64,000 nucleotides of DNA from the NCBI RefSeq assembly GCF_014174395.1, contig NZ_JABEQD010000015.1:32433-96432 (forward strand), read 5' to 3'. Position numbers and translations under genes: made by a program. Source of the DNA: Gluconacetobacter aggeris (GTDB taxonomy: Bacteria > Pseudomonadota > Alphaproteobacteria > Acetobacterales > Acetobacteraceae). Below, one piece after another: positions 41,639-50,591 of this stretch. Each line of letters starts with the position of its first letter. Positions within the stretch are counted from its first letter, which is position 1. The notes beneath the pieces are model-generated. The model worked only from the letters and a program-made list of their open reading frames with translations. It ran no database searches and had not been told where the DNA came from.

Positions 41639-42978
41639 TTTGTGGACCGTGCGGCAAGCTGGGAGGCTGGAGGAAAAGGTGGCCAGTGGTCCGCCTGGGT
41701 AGCATCCCAGGACCACCACCCGCGGATACCATAGACGGCGTCGTAGTATTGCTGCTTCTCGGCCGCCCTGGCCGCGTAGTCCTCATCGTCCCTGCCAAAC
41801 ACCTCCATGGGCGTCCCGCGAGGATCAATGGTATCGAGCAATTCGAAATCGGGATGGACAACCTGGCGCTCAGCATCGTAGCGAAGCGGCTTCCGAAACC
41901 GCCTTCCCTCATGCTGCAATGCCTGCAGCACACGCAATTCGTGGAAACTTGCAACCGGCACGAGAGACGGTGCCGTTTCCATTAATGCAATGCCATCCGC
42001 CCACGCTGTAAAGTGCGTGCCGCTCCGTGTGGGCTGGATGCGCGCAGCAACGACGGCGACGACACGGATGGCCCGATCCCGCGGATCCTGGCCAAGGACC
42101 CTCCACGCCCAGGGGAAGCTGCGCGCAAGCCGGCGCCCCGCTTCGATCGGAGCCGAGACATAGAGCCCGTAGTTCCGGACACCATCAAAGACCACCCGCA
42201 GGCGAGGGGGCCGTGGAGGTTGCCCGTCCGCAACCTGCGGCTGATAACGCGTAATTTGATTCACAAGACCCACCAGAACGATGCGTCGACTCTGGCCGCA
42301 TTGCTGAGCCACCTCGGCGAACAGGTGGGGTCCATCTGCGTCCCGGTAGCCCACTGTCGCGAAGACATCGGACAGCGCTTCTCGTCCGGCAATTATACCA
42401 GCGGCCGCGTCATCGAGCGCTCCACGTACCGTGGGCCACCAGGTACGGCGCCGGCGATCCTCGGGAGACCACGCGTTGAGCCCGCCTTCTTCCCATAGCA
42501 AGTGAAGCAGCCCCAGCAGGCTCATGCGTGCCTGCCGGGGCCGCGCCGCTCCATTCGCGGGTTCTGCGCCTTGGGCGGCGACCGGCTCTGGAGCCGGCTG
42601 CCGCACCTCCAGGCCCCCGGCAATCGCGATCCTCAACCGGCCGTCCGGCAATTCGCGTATCACGCCCTGCTGATATCCCGATCGTCCGCTTCGGCGCGCA
42701 TCGGTCTCGTGAAAGGGGCAACCTGCCTGATGGAGCGTGCCGCCATGGGGCATGCGCGCGAGACAATAGCGTCGGACCTGACGTCCGTCGTCGCGACGTA
42801 TCAGTTCGCGCACAGCGAGCTCGAGACGACGGCCGCCCGCAACGCAATCGCAGATCGGTCGCCTGGGATCACCATGCGCGCTGGCGAGCATACGTTGCCA
42901 CAACGCGGCGCGCTCTGCGTCCCAAGCCCATCCCAGCCGTCCTCGGCGGCCGTCCGGGAACGTCACCCAGTCACTCAT
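41635..42978 (-). CDS. DUF1173 family protein
   Basis: 447 aa, starting MSDWVTFPDGRRGRLG and overlapping the upstream stop by 8 bp. The N-terminal part has Cys-containing segments (RRPICDCVAGGRRLELAV, HQAGCPFHE) seen in DUF1173 proteins of alphaproteobacterial plasmids. Their function is unknown; they commonly travel with replication or helicase genes, as here. Confidence 0.7.
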   Translation of the reverse strand: MSDWVTFPDGRRGRLGWAWDAERAALWQRMLASAHGDPRRPICDCVAGGRRLELAVRELIRRDDGRQVRRYCLARMPHGGTLHQAGCPFHETDARRSGRSGYQQGVIRELPDGRLRIAIAGGLEVRQPAPEPVAAQGAEPANGAARPRQARMSLLGLLHLLWEEGGLNAWSPEDRRRRTWWPTVRGALDDAAAGIIAGREALSDVFATVGYRDADGPHLFAEVAQQCGQSRRIVLVGLVNQITRYQPQVADGQPPRPPRLRVVFDGVRNYGLYVSAPIEAGRRLARSFPWAWRVLGQDPRDRAIRVVAVVAARIQPTRSGTHFTAWADGIALMETAPSLVPVASFHELRVLQALQHEGRRFRKPLRYDAERQVVHPDFELLDTIDPRGTPMEVFGRDDEDYAARAAEKQQYYDAVYGIRGWWSWDATQADHWPPFPPASQLAARSTK

Positions 42979-43576
42979 GAGAAGCCACATCTGCGAACAC
43001 TCGGTCCTGAGCACCGCGGCGGATGTGTGACGCCATGCGTTGCGACACGATACGCCAGTGTCCCCGGCGCGTGCGTCCGAAGCTCTCCTGAACAAGACCA
43101 GCACGCTCAAGGGCAGCGAGGGCCGCTTTGACAGCCTCTTGGGTCAGGCCCAGCCAGGTGGCCAAAGTGTCCGGCGTTCCATGCCGGGTCAGCGCGGCGA
43201 GGACGAGATCCTGCACGGGGGTCGACGTAACGGGACGTGTTGCCGGCATCCAGGGCACTCGGACGTAGATACTGTGCCCAAGCGCGGTAATTTCGCCGGC
43301 TCTCACCATGTCGGCGAGAACGACCGGGAAGGCACCCGCCTCCTCGGCGGAAAGGCCGGCGCGGAGTTCCAGTAAGCCATGAGGGCCGCGATCGAGTGCC
43401 CGCCGAACGTGACACATTACTCGGCTATGGACGGCCACCCGCTCGTCATCACCGAGCGCGGCATACGGTCGGGCAGCAACCTGCCGAGGATCCGGCAGCC
43501 CCATCATGACACCATCGGGGCGAGCGGAAACAGCATCCGGGATCTGGCCAGTCCGCCGCGCGGGCAACCAGTGCAC
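42971..43576 (-). CDS. Winged-helix DNA-binding protein
   Basis: 201 aa from a GTG at 43576. Two winged-helix-like units: VHSRVMCHVRRALDRGPHG onward, and VQDLVLAALTRHGTPDTLATWLGLTQEAVKAALAALERAGL (quoted in part as TPDTLATWLGLTQEAVKAAL). Heads the 43576-41189 three-gene operon. Might be a regulator or a replication-associated protein. Confidence 0.6.
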   Translation of the reverse strand: MHWLPARRTGQIPDAVSARPDGVMMGLPDPRQVAARPYAALGDDERVAVHSRVMCHVRRALDRGPHGLLELRAGLSAEEAGAFPVVLADMVRAGEITALGHSIYVRVPWMPATRPVTSTPVQDLVLAALTRHGTPDTLATWLGLTQEAVKAALAALERAGLVQESFGRTRRGHWRIVSQRMASHIRRGAQDRVFADVASHE

Positions 43577-43647
43577 GACATGGCCCGCCGCCGGGCCGAA
43601 TCGGGTGGGGAATCATCGCGTCTCATGGGTGAGATTGTGCGGCATTC

Positions 43648-43660
43648 ATTTGTAACTCCG
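43648..43660 (-). promoter_or_regulatory. Divergent copy of the motif upstream of the winged-helix gene
   Basis: On the - strand GTGCGGAGTTACAAAT, with one change from AGTCACAAA. It lies 72 bases before the GTG start, in the 43577-43697 gap, which is otherwise AT-rich and gene-free. Confidence 0.3.
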
Positions 43661-43697
43661 CACAACCCACTGATTTTAGGTAATTTAAGTTCTAATC

Positions 43698-45719
43698 CTA
43701 AAACCCAAGTGCCGCATTCTGTTCGGCCGCACTACTGCGGCGGCCGCTACTAAACCGACGATTGTGACCGACCTCACGCAGCCATCCCTCATGCCTGGCA
43801 GCCTCTGGCAGCTCATCCACGAAGCAGTTCTGGTCGGCAGGACGCCCATTGCGAAAGGCACACCAGGATATCGAAACCTGTCGCCGGCCGCGGGTCAGGG
43901 CCACATACGCCAGGCGTCGCTCTTCATCGGGATCTGAGTTGTTGCGCGACGGGAAGACGGTGTCTTCCCAACCGATCAGAAACACATGCCCGAACTCCAG
44001 CCCCTTGGCGCCATGGATGGTCATCAGTTTGACGCGGCCGAAGGTATCCTCCCCATGACTGGCGGATCCGAGAGACGCGTGGTCGAACAGGTCCTGGGCA
44101 TCGGCGAACTCCTGAGCGAGCTCCAGCAGTTCGTGCAGGTTTTCAAGAGCAGCACGTCCGTCCTCACCGGCGGCACGATGCATATCGGCGTAGCCGCTGT
44201 CCTCAAGCAGGGTCCTGATACGGGCGCTCAAGGAGTTTTCCGAGGCTTCCGCGCGGCTCTCCATCGTCCGGATGAACGAGAGGAACGCCTGCAGGCGTAC
44301 CGGGGTCTTCCCGGAGGCCGACCCGGCCCAGATCTCGGCCGCCCGGAACAGCGAGACGGCTTCGTCGTCCGCCAGCTGCTCAAGCCGGGCGAGCGACTTC
44401 GCACCGATGCCACGAGCGGGCTGGTTCACGACCCGACGAAAGGCCTCGTCGGACTGGCGCTCATCCGGGCAGCAGGAAAGACGCAACAACGCGAGCGCGT
44501 CCTTGACCACGGCTCGTTGCCAAAACGCGGTGTCGTTGACCAGCTCATAGGGAATTTTCGACCGGAGCAGTTCTTCTTCGACGAGGCGTGACAGGAAGTT
44601 GAATCGATAGAGGATCGCTATATCCGAGTAGGGGACACCCTCGAGCGCGCGTCGCCCGATCTCGGCCGCGATCCCCTTTGCCTCCTCGGCGCTTCCCGAC
44701 CACGACACGATCTCGATTGGCTTCCCGTCGCCGGCGGCCGTGTGGAGTTCTTTCTTCAGCCGGTTGGGGTCCTTGGCGATCACCGCATTGGCGGCCGAGA
44801 GGATGTGGCCGGTCGAGCGGAAATTCTCCTCCAGGGCGATCATCCGACCGGTTGGAAATTCCTTGAGGAAGTTGCGAATGATGCGGACATTTGCCCCACG
44901 CCAGCCGTAAATGCTCTGCGCGTCGTCGCCGACGCAGAACAGCTCGCCATGGTCACGCGACAGCGCCTTCAGCCAAAGGAACTGGAGCCGGTTGACGTCC
45001 TGGAACTCGTCGGCGAGCACCGCATCAAAGCGCGCGGCCCAATCCCGGCGGTATGTCTCGTCCCGAAGCATGGTGATGGTCGGCCACAGCAGCAGATCAG
45101 CGAAATCGGCCATATTCGCTTCCCGGAGAAGCGCCTGGTAGGCGGGGTAGACAGCGGCGGCATCGCGCCAGGCCATGATGTCGTCCGGATCGGCGAGCTT
45201 TCGGCTGGCGATAAGCCCTTCGGTCGCGGCGGCCGCCACGTCGGGCAGGATCAGTTCCTCCTTCAGCATGGCGATGCGTGCCGTGATCGATTTCACCCGG
45301 CGGCGGAAGACCTCACTATCCTCGACCTCGAAAACGCCGGCTGCACAGGCCTTCTCCAACAGACGACGCACGATCTTCTGGCTGTCCTCGGCATCGCACA
45401 CATCGAAGCCTTGCCGCAGACCGGCGATGTCAGGGTCGGTCCGAAGCTGCCGGCGGCCATGGGCATGAAAGGTCCCAACCCACTGCGGCGCAACACCAGA
45501 CCCGAGAGCTTCGACAATCCGCGACTTCATCTCCGCGGCAGCCTTGTTGGTAAATGTGACGGCGAGGATGCGGTTCGGCCGCATCCCGCGCCGCATGATG
45601 CGGTCGACGAATCCGGCGACGAGCGTACGCGTCTTGCCTGTTCCGGCGCCGGCCAGCACCACGATCGGACCCGAGGCGCGGGCCGCGTCACTCTGCGCGC
45701 CTGTCAGACCCGCCGACAT
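43698..45719 (-). CDS. UvrD/PcrA-family DNA helicase
   Basis: 673 aa. Superfamily 1 motifs in order: GAGTGKTRT (about 24-32), AVTFTNKAAAEM, DEFQDVNRLQF, GDDAQSIYGWRGA, ENFRSTGHI, TIHGAKGLEF and VALTRGRR. Length fits UvrD/Rep. A plasmid helicase would assist replication or repair of transferred DNA. It starts just after the upstream stop (TGAGATG). Confidence 0.95.
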   Translation of the reverse strand: MSAGLTGAQSDAARASGPIVVLAGAGTGKTRTLVAGFVDRIMRRGMRPNRILAVTFTNKAAAEMKSRIVEALGSGVAPQWVGTFHAHGRRQLRTDPDIAGLRQGFDVCDAEDSQKIVRRLLEKACAAGVFEVEDSEVFRRRVKSITARIAMLKEELILPDVAAAATEGLIASRKLADPDDIMAWRDAAAVYPAYQALLREANMADFADLLLWPTITMLRDETYRRDWAARFDAVLADEFQDVNRLQFLWLKALSRDHGELFCVGDDAQSIYGWRGANVRIIRNFLKEFPTGRMIALEENFRSTGHILSAANAVIAKDPNRLKKELHTAAGDGKPIEIVSWSGSAEEAKGIAAEIGRRALEGVPYSDIAILYRFNFLSRLVEEELLRSKIPYELVNDTAFWQRAVVKDALALLRLSCCPDERQSDEAFRRVVNQPARGIGAKSLARLEQLADDEAVSLFRAAEIWAGSASGKTPVRLQAFLSFIRTMESRAEASENSLSARIRTLLEDSGYADMHRAAGEDGRAALENLHELLELAQEFADAQDLFDHASLGSASHGEDTFGRVKLMTIHGAKGLEFGHVFLIGWEDTVFPSRNNSDPDEERRLAYVALTRGRRQVSISWCAFRNGRPADQNCFVDELPEAARHEGWLREVGHNRRFSSGRRSSAAEQNAALGF

Positions 45720-45720
45720 C

Positions 45721-46758
45721 TCAGCCCCGCCGTGGCGGCATGACAACATCATGGCCATGGAGGATCTCCATATTGTCCGCCTGGGTAGGATCGAGCATGA
45801 CCGTCTCGCCCGACCGGAGAATCACCTGGACCTCCTGCGTGAAGTCCCACTGCCCGTCCCGATCGAGATGCCCACCAATCACGAGTCCACGCGTTACCTC
45901 GCAATCCCTGTGGAACTCGGCGAAACAGTCAGGATAGCTCGGCAGCCGATGCAGAACGGCGCATGCGTGCCAGGACCGGACGAGTTCGGCGTTCGACGCC
46001 CAGGCGGCGCTTGCCTCCACCATTTCCCGCAGCAATGCGGATGCGTCCGGCCTCTCGCCGAACCCGACGGCTGCCGGGGAGGTCCCGATGACCGACACGG
46101 TCGCTTCACCGCCCGGAATGGTGACGAAACGCCCGGCGGGTTCGATGTCCACGCTGAACAGGACAAACTCCTCCCGGAGATCCCAACCGTGCCGGACGAC
46201 GATCCCATCGACCACCAGGCCCGTGATCTGCCGGCCATTCACATTGCACCCGACCAGCACCCAGGGGATGGTCCGCCCCAGTTCCGGCTGCAGTTCCAGA
46301 AAGGCCACGGATCCGGGATGCGCCTCAAATGCAGCCTGCAGGGCCTCATTCTGCTCAAGGCCCGGAAACAGTGCGTCCATTTCCCGGCGAGTTTGTTCAG
46401 AGTCCATGTCCATTCCTCCATCTCTCATAAGGGTCGTGGGTCCGTGGCCTGCGCCATCGGGAACGAGGCGAGCAATCTCCTTTACGGAGCCACACCAACC
46501 ATTCACGGTGTAAAAGGCGCCTGCGGAATCGTCATCAATGTCGAACAGGAGGAATCGTCCATCGAGGTCCCAGTCCCCGTCGACGACGTCTCCGCCCACC
46601 ACCAGACCACGTGCGGTTATCTCGATGTTCTCGCACTCGACGGCTACCCAGAGCGCCTGCGCCTCGCCACCAGGCCAACGTCTCATGATCGAGGCAGCGC
46701 GCGGGTGTGCAAGGAAACGCTCCCGCAAGACTGCGAACTCCTGTGCGGTCATCATCAT
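45721..46758 (-). CDS. Protein with three internal repeats, function unknown
   Basis: 345 aa, coupled to the TOPRIM gene by 4 bp. The repeat has the pattern F.AHP...WV.V.C...T.GLVV.G....WDL...F.LF.D (copies near residues 13-95 and 135-215); a shorter third copy is near 300-340 (GLVIGGHLDRDGQWDFTQEV). Being between a TOPRIM protein and a helicase suggests a role in DNA processing. No family recognised. Confidence 0.6.
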   Translation of the reverse strand: MMMTAQEFAVLRERFLAHPRAASIMRRWPGGEAQALWVAVECENIEITARGLVVGGDVVDGDWDLDGRFLLFDIDDDSAGAFYTVNGWCGSVKEIARLVPDGAGHGPTTLMRDGGMDMDSEQTRREMDALFPGLEQNEALQAAFEAHPGSVAFLELQPELGRTIPWVLVGCNVNGRQITGLVVDGIVVRHGWDLREEFVLFSVDIEPAGRFVTIPGGEATVSVIGTSPAAVGFGERPDASALLREMVEASAAWASNAELVRSWHACAVLHRLPSYPDCFAEFHRDCEVTRGLVIGGHLDRDGQWDFTQEVQVILRSGETVMLDPTQADNMEILHGHDVVMPPRRG

Positions 46759-47723
46759 GCGGCCGCGGCCGCGCGCTCGGCCACCACACGGCGCAGAACG
46801 TCGTTGAAGTCGTTCATGCCCCATGCCGGCAGTTCGCGCGTCCAGGGCACGCCGGAGTCATCCGCCAGGGATGCGAGCCTGGCAGCGTAGCGATCGCCGG
46901 CTTTGTCGTTGTCGGTGGCAATGACCAGCCTGGCGCCCGGCTCGCGCGCCATCGCACGCAGATGCGCCCTGAGAGCTTCCTCGGTTTCCGGGCCCATGCC
47001 GCCGGCCGTGGACGTGTAGAGCGTGTCCACCGTGCGACCACCATCGAGGGCCGCGAAGGACAGTGCATCGAGCGCGGCCTCGGTGACGACCAGGCGCCGC
47101 ACGACCGGAGCACCTCCCGGCATATATCGGAAGAGCGTCTTGACGGTGCCCTTCAGGCAGAGATGACGCTCCGGGCCGCGCAGCTCGGCGCCACAAATCT
47201 GGCCCTGGGCATCACGGTGACAGAACCACGCGGCATGCAGCCCGTCCCGGACCACGCCGGCGGCCACGGCCCGGCGAACCACCCATTCCGGCAGCGCACG
47301 CTCAACGGTCAGATAGGTCCACGCCTGACTACCTGGCGCCAACACCGCGCACCGTTCCCAGCGCGGCGCCGGTGGCGCATCGCATCCACCCTTTGCCTTG
47401 CGTTCCCGAACGAAGACCGCGCCTTCGGGCTCGACACCAATCATCTTTCCCAGTTCGGCACAGGCATCCCGCCAGCTGAGCGCCGGTTCCAGGCGGCGGA
47501 TCAGGTCAAACACGTCGCCCTTTTCGTTGGACCCGGTGTCCCACCAGCCGCGCCCATGGTGATTGACGATGATCGGATAGCCCGTGGCCGCACGATACTT
47601 GAGGCAATTGCGGGTGCTCTCGCTGCGATCGAGGGCGTAGCCATGCCGCTCGAGCAGAGCTGCGCAGGGAACACCACTGGCGATGTTCGCCCGGTCATCA
47701 TCGGAAAGTTCGAAGCGAGCCAT
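46755..47723 (-). CDS. DUF3991/TOPRIM domain protein, primase-like
   Basis: 322 aa. N-terminal DUF3991-like part (VPCAALLERHGYALDRSEST, VNHHGRGWWDTGSNEKGDVFDLIRRL, the latter quoted as GWWDTGSNEKGDVFDLI) followed by a TOPRIM domain with VVTEAALDALSFA and LVIATDNDKAGDRYA. Such proteins are found on conjugative plasmids near relaxase or replication genes. First gene of the 47723-43698 operon. Confidence 0.85.
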   Translation of the reverse strand: MARFELSDDDRANIASGVPCAALLERHGYALDRSESTRNCLKYRAATGYPIIVNHHGRGWWDTGSNEKGDVFDLIRRLEPALSWRDACAELGKMIGVEPEGAVFVRERKAKGGCDAPPAPRWERCAVLAPGSQAWTYLTVERALPEWVVRRAVAAGVVRDGLHAAWFCHRDAQGQICGAELRGPERHLCLKGTVKTLFRYMPGGAPVVRRLVVTEAALDALSFAALDGGRTVDTLYTSTAGGMGPETEEALRAHLRAMAREPGARLVIATDNDKAGDRYAARLASLADDSGVPWTRELPAWGMNDFNDVLRRVVAERAAAAA

Positions 47724-48022
47724 TTCGGATCCCTTTCGCAGTCCAGGTGGCGCTCTTCTCGGAGGTGAGCCTCAACACCCGTTTGATTTCAAAGTCAGTA
47801 TAGGCATTCACCGCATTAATTACAATACAAAACCGCAATTCACTTCATAAAAACCAAATACACACAACGGAATTACCCGCGTCGTATCGCGTTTACCGCT
47901 TGCACAAAGAAAAAGAAGACGACAGCCTTTCGTTCGACCCGAGCCGGAGGCGACAGGGCGAAAGCGATGCGCAGCGACGCCTTTCGTCCCGACACTTTCA
48001 GGACCGCCGCAAACGCAGCGCA

Positions 48023-48097
48023 GGGCAAGATGCCTTCTCAGGGGACCCGTCTGCACGGAGCGCAGCGGAGGAAGATGGGGTGGAAGGCGTCTTGCCC
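48023..48097. repeat. Inverted repeat upstream of the TOPRIM operon
   Basis: Arms GGGCAAGATGCCTTC (48023-48037) and GAAGGCGTCTTGCCC (48083-48097) match at 14 of 15. Nearby 47957-47992 holds another GCGAAAGCG...CGCCTTTCGTC pairing. No gene is visible in 47724-48331; the part at 47790-47890 is AT-rich and likely holds the TOPRIM promoter. Confidence 0.7.
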
Positions 48098-48240
48098 GGA
48101 GTGAGGCTTGTGGCACCCACTGCTTCCCGCGCAGCACACGGCAGCATTCCAGGGATCGTCGTCCCTCTCGCCGCCATCCCCGTCTGTGTTTCCATTGCGT
48201 CCTCTCCGCAGTCCACGCCTTCCTCGCATCATGGAGGAAG

Positions 48241-48255
48241 CGTTTGTGACTGCGC
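48241..48255 (-). promoter_or_regulatory. Copy of the GCGCAGTCACAAACG motif
   Basis: Exact over 15 bases on the - strand, but 518 bases from the nearest - strand start (47723). Reading the other way, it is 76 bases before the WGR gene at 48332. Which gene it serves is unclear. Confidence 0.4.
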
Positions 48256-48331
48256 GCAGGCGCGATTTCTCTGGTACCCGGAATCGCGACATGATAGGTC
48301 CTGGGCCAAACAGTCCGGAGACCAGAGGAGC

Positions 48332-48607
48332 ATGACCCGTAAACGCCGGCCGGCTGCCTCCCAGATAAATCTGTTTCCCGTCAGCGCCCATTTTCGCCGG
48401 ATCCGGCCCGAGAAGAACGAATGGCGCTTCTATTCACTGTCGATTCAGCCGGAGCTGTTCGGCGGCGCCGTCCTGGTTCGCCAGTGGGGACGGATCGGCA
48501 CACGAGGCACGCAACGCCTCGATCTACACCCTGATGAAGGCGCCGCCGTGAACGCGCTGGCCGACCAGGTCGTCATTCGTCGGCGCCGCGGCTACACCGC
48601 AGCCTGA
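48332..48607 (+). CDS. WGR-domain protein
   Basis: 91 aa with an AGAGGAG ribosome-binding site. EWRFYSLSIQPELFGGAVLVRQWGRIGTRG contains the WGR signature (QWGRIGTRG). WGR domains bind nucleic acids in PARPs and bacterial regulators. One of few + strand genes in this region. Confidence 0.85.
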   Translation: MTRKRRPAASQINLFPVSAHFRRIRPEKNEWRFYSLSIQPELFGGAVLVRQWGRIGTRGTQRLDLHPDEGAAVNALADQVVIRRRRGYTAA

Positions 48608-48859
48608 TCAGGCGAACGGGTCGTCGACCGGATGCGCCTTTTCTCCGGGCGGCAGATGGCTCGGCAGGGAGGGTTCCTGCTCCAGACGGGCGACCAGCGC
48701 GTCGACGATCGCCTTCAGCGCCTTCGCGTCCTTCAGCCCGGCCTGATCCTTGCCGATGGAAAGGCGTCCATAGAACGCAACACGCTCCTCGCCATTCTCG
48801 ATCGTCAGGCCGTCGACCGACAGGCTCCCACCATCATCGACAAAAGGTGTGAAGCTCAC
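48608..48859 (-). CDS. Small conserved-type protein downstream of the endonuclease
   Basis: 83 aa from a GTG overlapping the endonuclease stop (GTGA). GSLSVDGLTIENGEERVAFYG and DAKALKAIVDALVARL suggest a small alpha-beta protein. Ends convergent with the WGR gene with no gap. No family recognised. Confidence 0.6.
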   Translation of the reverse strand: MSFTPFVDDGGSLSVDGLTIENGEERVAFYGRLSIGKDQAGLKDAKALKAIVDALVARLEQEPSLPSHLPPGEKAHPVDDPFA

Positions 48860-49758
48860 TGGCCGCCCTCCAATGTCCGCGCCAATCCGTACAGCGCCGT
48901 TGTTCCCGCCCTCTCCGCGTCGCGAAGCATGCCGGATCTCCCGGCACCTTCCCAGCCCGTCCGCCTCGCTCGCGCGCGAGGAGCATAGGGGCTGGCCTCG
49001 GGCTGTGGAAGATCCGGGGCCTGCGCCTTCATGGCGTCTGAAAGTCCCGGGAAAGGATCGATCCCGACCTCCTGTATCAACGTTGCTACGCTGACGGTCG
49101 TGCAGGTCGGAGCATCGTTGTTCTTGCACACATAAACCCCGGCCTTCTCGGCCACGGGATCATAGACGGCCTTCCAGGTCGAACTCGGAACCAGCACATC
49201 GTCGCTGCCGATCGCCTGCTTCTGTCCACGGAATGCCGGTCCGGTCACGACGTACAGAACGCCGTCCCGCTCCGCCAACTCACGCACCCCCATTTCGACG
49301 CCGGTCCATATCCCTTCATTCAGTGCGGGAGTCTGGGGGACGACGTTCGCGAGGGAGAAGGTCTGCTCCTGCGCCCGCGCGTCAGGCGCATCCCCCGAGG
49401 GGGTGAGGTGGCCCTTGTCGTAACCAGAGCCTCGGTAGTCCGCCAACGTCGCCTGATCGCCTGCGGGAACACGAGCGTCGACGTGGAAATATCGTGTTAC
49501 CCGGCCGGTCCGCTCGGCGCCCTCGATGTCCTCCTCGGCCAACCGCTCTGCAGACCACAGCGGCTCATGTGCGAGCCCCGAGACAAGCGATGCGTAATTC
49601 CGGTTGCAGACCAGGGTGGTCCGTGCGGCGAGCCTGGAATTGACGAGCCGGGGAAGCTGGTTGTCGAAGCCGAAGCCGTCGCAGGGAGCAGCACGGGCAC
49701 ATGTCACCGCGCACATGAGCGCCGCGCCGGCGCCGGCGAACAGGATTGCTCGCAACAT
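48856..49758 (-). CDS. Secreted DNA/RNA non-specific endonuclease
   Basis: 300 aa with a signal peptide (FAGAGAALMCAVTCARA). The NUC motif appears as YDKGHLTPSGDA (about 113-124) with His as general base, then NVVPQTPALNEGIW carrying the metal-binding Asn. A divergent C-terminal tail follows. It should act in the periplasm or outside the cell. A plasmid-encoded periplasmic nuclease in the early region could act on competing DNA. Confidence 0.88.
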   Translation of the reverse strand: MLRAILFAGAGAALMCAVTCARAAPCDGFGFDNQLPRLVNSRLAARTTLVCNRNYASLVSGLAHEPLWSAERLAEEDIEGAERTGRVTRYFHVDARVPAGDQATLADYRGSGYDKGHLTPSGDAPDARAQEQTFSLANVVPQTPALNEGIWTGVEMGVRELAERDGVLYVVTGPAFRGQKQAIGSDDVLVPSSTWKAVYDPVAEKAGVYVCKNNDAPTCTTVSVATLIQEVGIDPFPGLSDAMKAQAPDLPQPEASPYAPRARARRTGWEGAGRSGMLRDAERAGTTALYGLARTLEGGQ

Positions 49759-49796
49759 ATTGTTATCCTTTACTTTGTCGCGCGTGATGGTGTTGT

Positions 49797-50318
49797 ATGT
49801 CCTTCATGCACGATCCGACCGAAGCCGGCCCCTCCAACGGCGCCCTGCTCCGCTTTCCGGTTGAGCGTCGGACGACGCCCACTCCAGAGCTGATTCGTAA
49901 CCTCTTGCCCGAATACGGCACGGTGTACAACCTGCTCGCCCGCCATAACCTGGGCGATCCGCCCGAACCTGCGCTTGTGGAGGCACAAGGCCGTCGCACC
50001 GGCATGAAAATGCTGGGCGACATCACGCTGCCTGCGGATCCGCAAGCCGCGCGTGAGGACGTCACCCGCTGGTTTCAACCGCTCGTCGAACGCATGCTCC
50101 GTCGCTTCAGCGAGCTGCGCGACCTGACATGGGAAGCCGAACGCCAGACCAGAGACGAGATCTGGAATGAGGCGTATCAGGCCCGGGTGGCAAGGACCAC
50201 CATGATCGCCTGGCGCACGGGGACCCGGCTGCTTGCCGCGTGGTCGGTGCTGGACGAGGCCCTGATCGCGCATGCCGACGCATCAATGGGCCGCATCGAG
50301 CAGCAGGCGACGCGCTGA
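49797..50318 (+). CDS. Unknown helical protein
   Basis: 173 aa, divergent from the endonuclease. GTVYNLLARHNLGDPPEPALV, WFQPLVERMLRRFSELRDL and WRTGTRLLAAWSVLDEAL. No signal peptide. No family recognised. Its 3' end overlaps the next - strand gene tail to tail by 36 bp. Confidence 0.6.
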   Translation: MSFMHDPTEAGPSNGALLRFPVERRTTPTPELIRNLLPEYGTVYNLLARHNLGDPPEPALVEAQGRRTGMKMLGDITLPADPQAAREDVTRWFQPLVERMLRRFSELRDLTWEAERQTRDEIWNEAYQARVARTTMIAWRTGTRLLAAWSVLDEALIAHADASMGRIEQQATR

Positions 50319-50516
50319 GCGATGGAACGCAGTGGCCTCGCGCCGCCACGCGGCGCGGGACGCGGCGCTGACGGCTGCATCGGCCGCCTCATCCACCAGC
50401 AGGGCCGCTTCAGCGAATGAGCGACGCGCGGCGCCGATGCGAATGCCGCCCGCCGTCGCACGATGGAGAACGGGCGCTGAGAGTACGGGATCGAGCCCCG
50501 TAGAAACCTGGCACAT
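50283..50516 (-). CDS. Small protein downstream of ssb2
   Basis: 77 aa with a strong AAGGAAG ribosome-binding site. Ala/Arg-rich helical (ARRSFAEAALLVDEAADAAV). 75 bases after ssb2, same strand, probably co-transcribed. Function unknown. Confidence 0.6.
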   Translation of the reverse strand: MCQVSTGLDPVLSAPVLHRATAGGIRIGAARRSFAEAALLVDEAADAAVSAASRAAWRREATAFHRSARRLLLDAAH

Positions 50517-50591
50517 GGCAATTCTTCCTTTTCCGGATGCGACCGCGTCAGCGGTCCTGCCGCCGTGTCCGGCGGCACGGCGGCACGGGCT

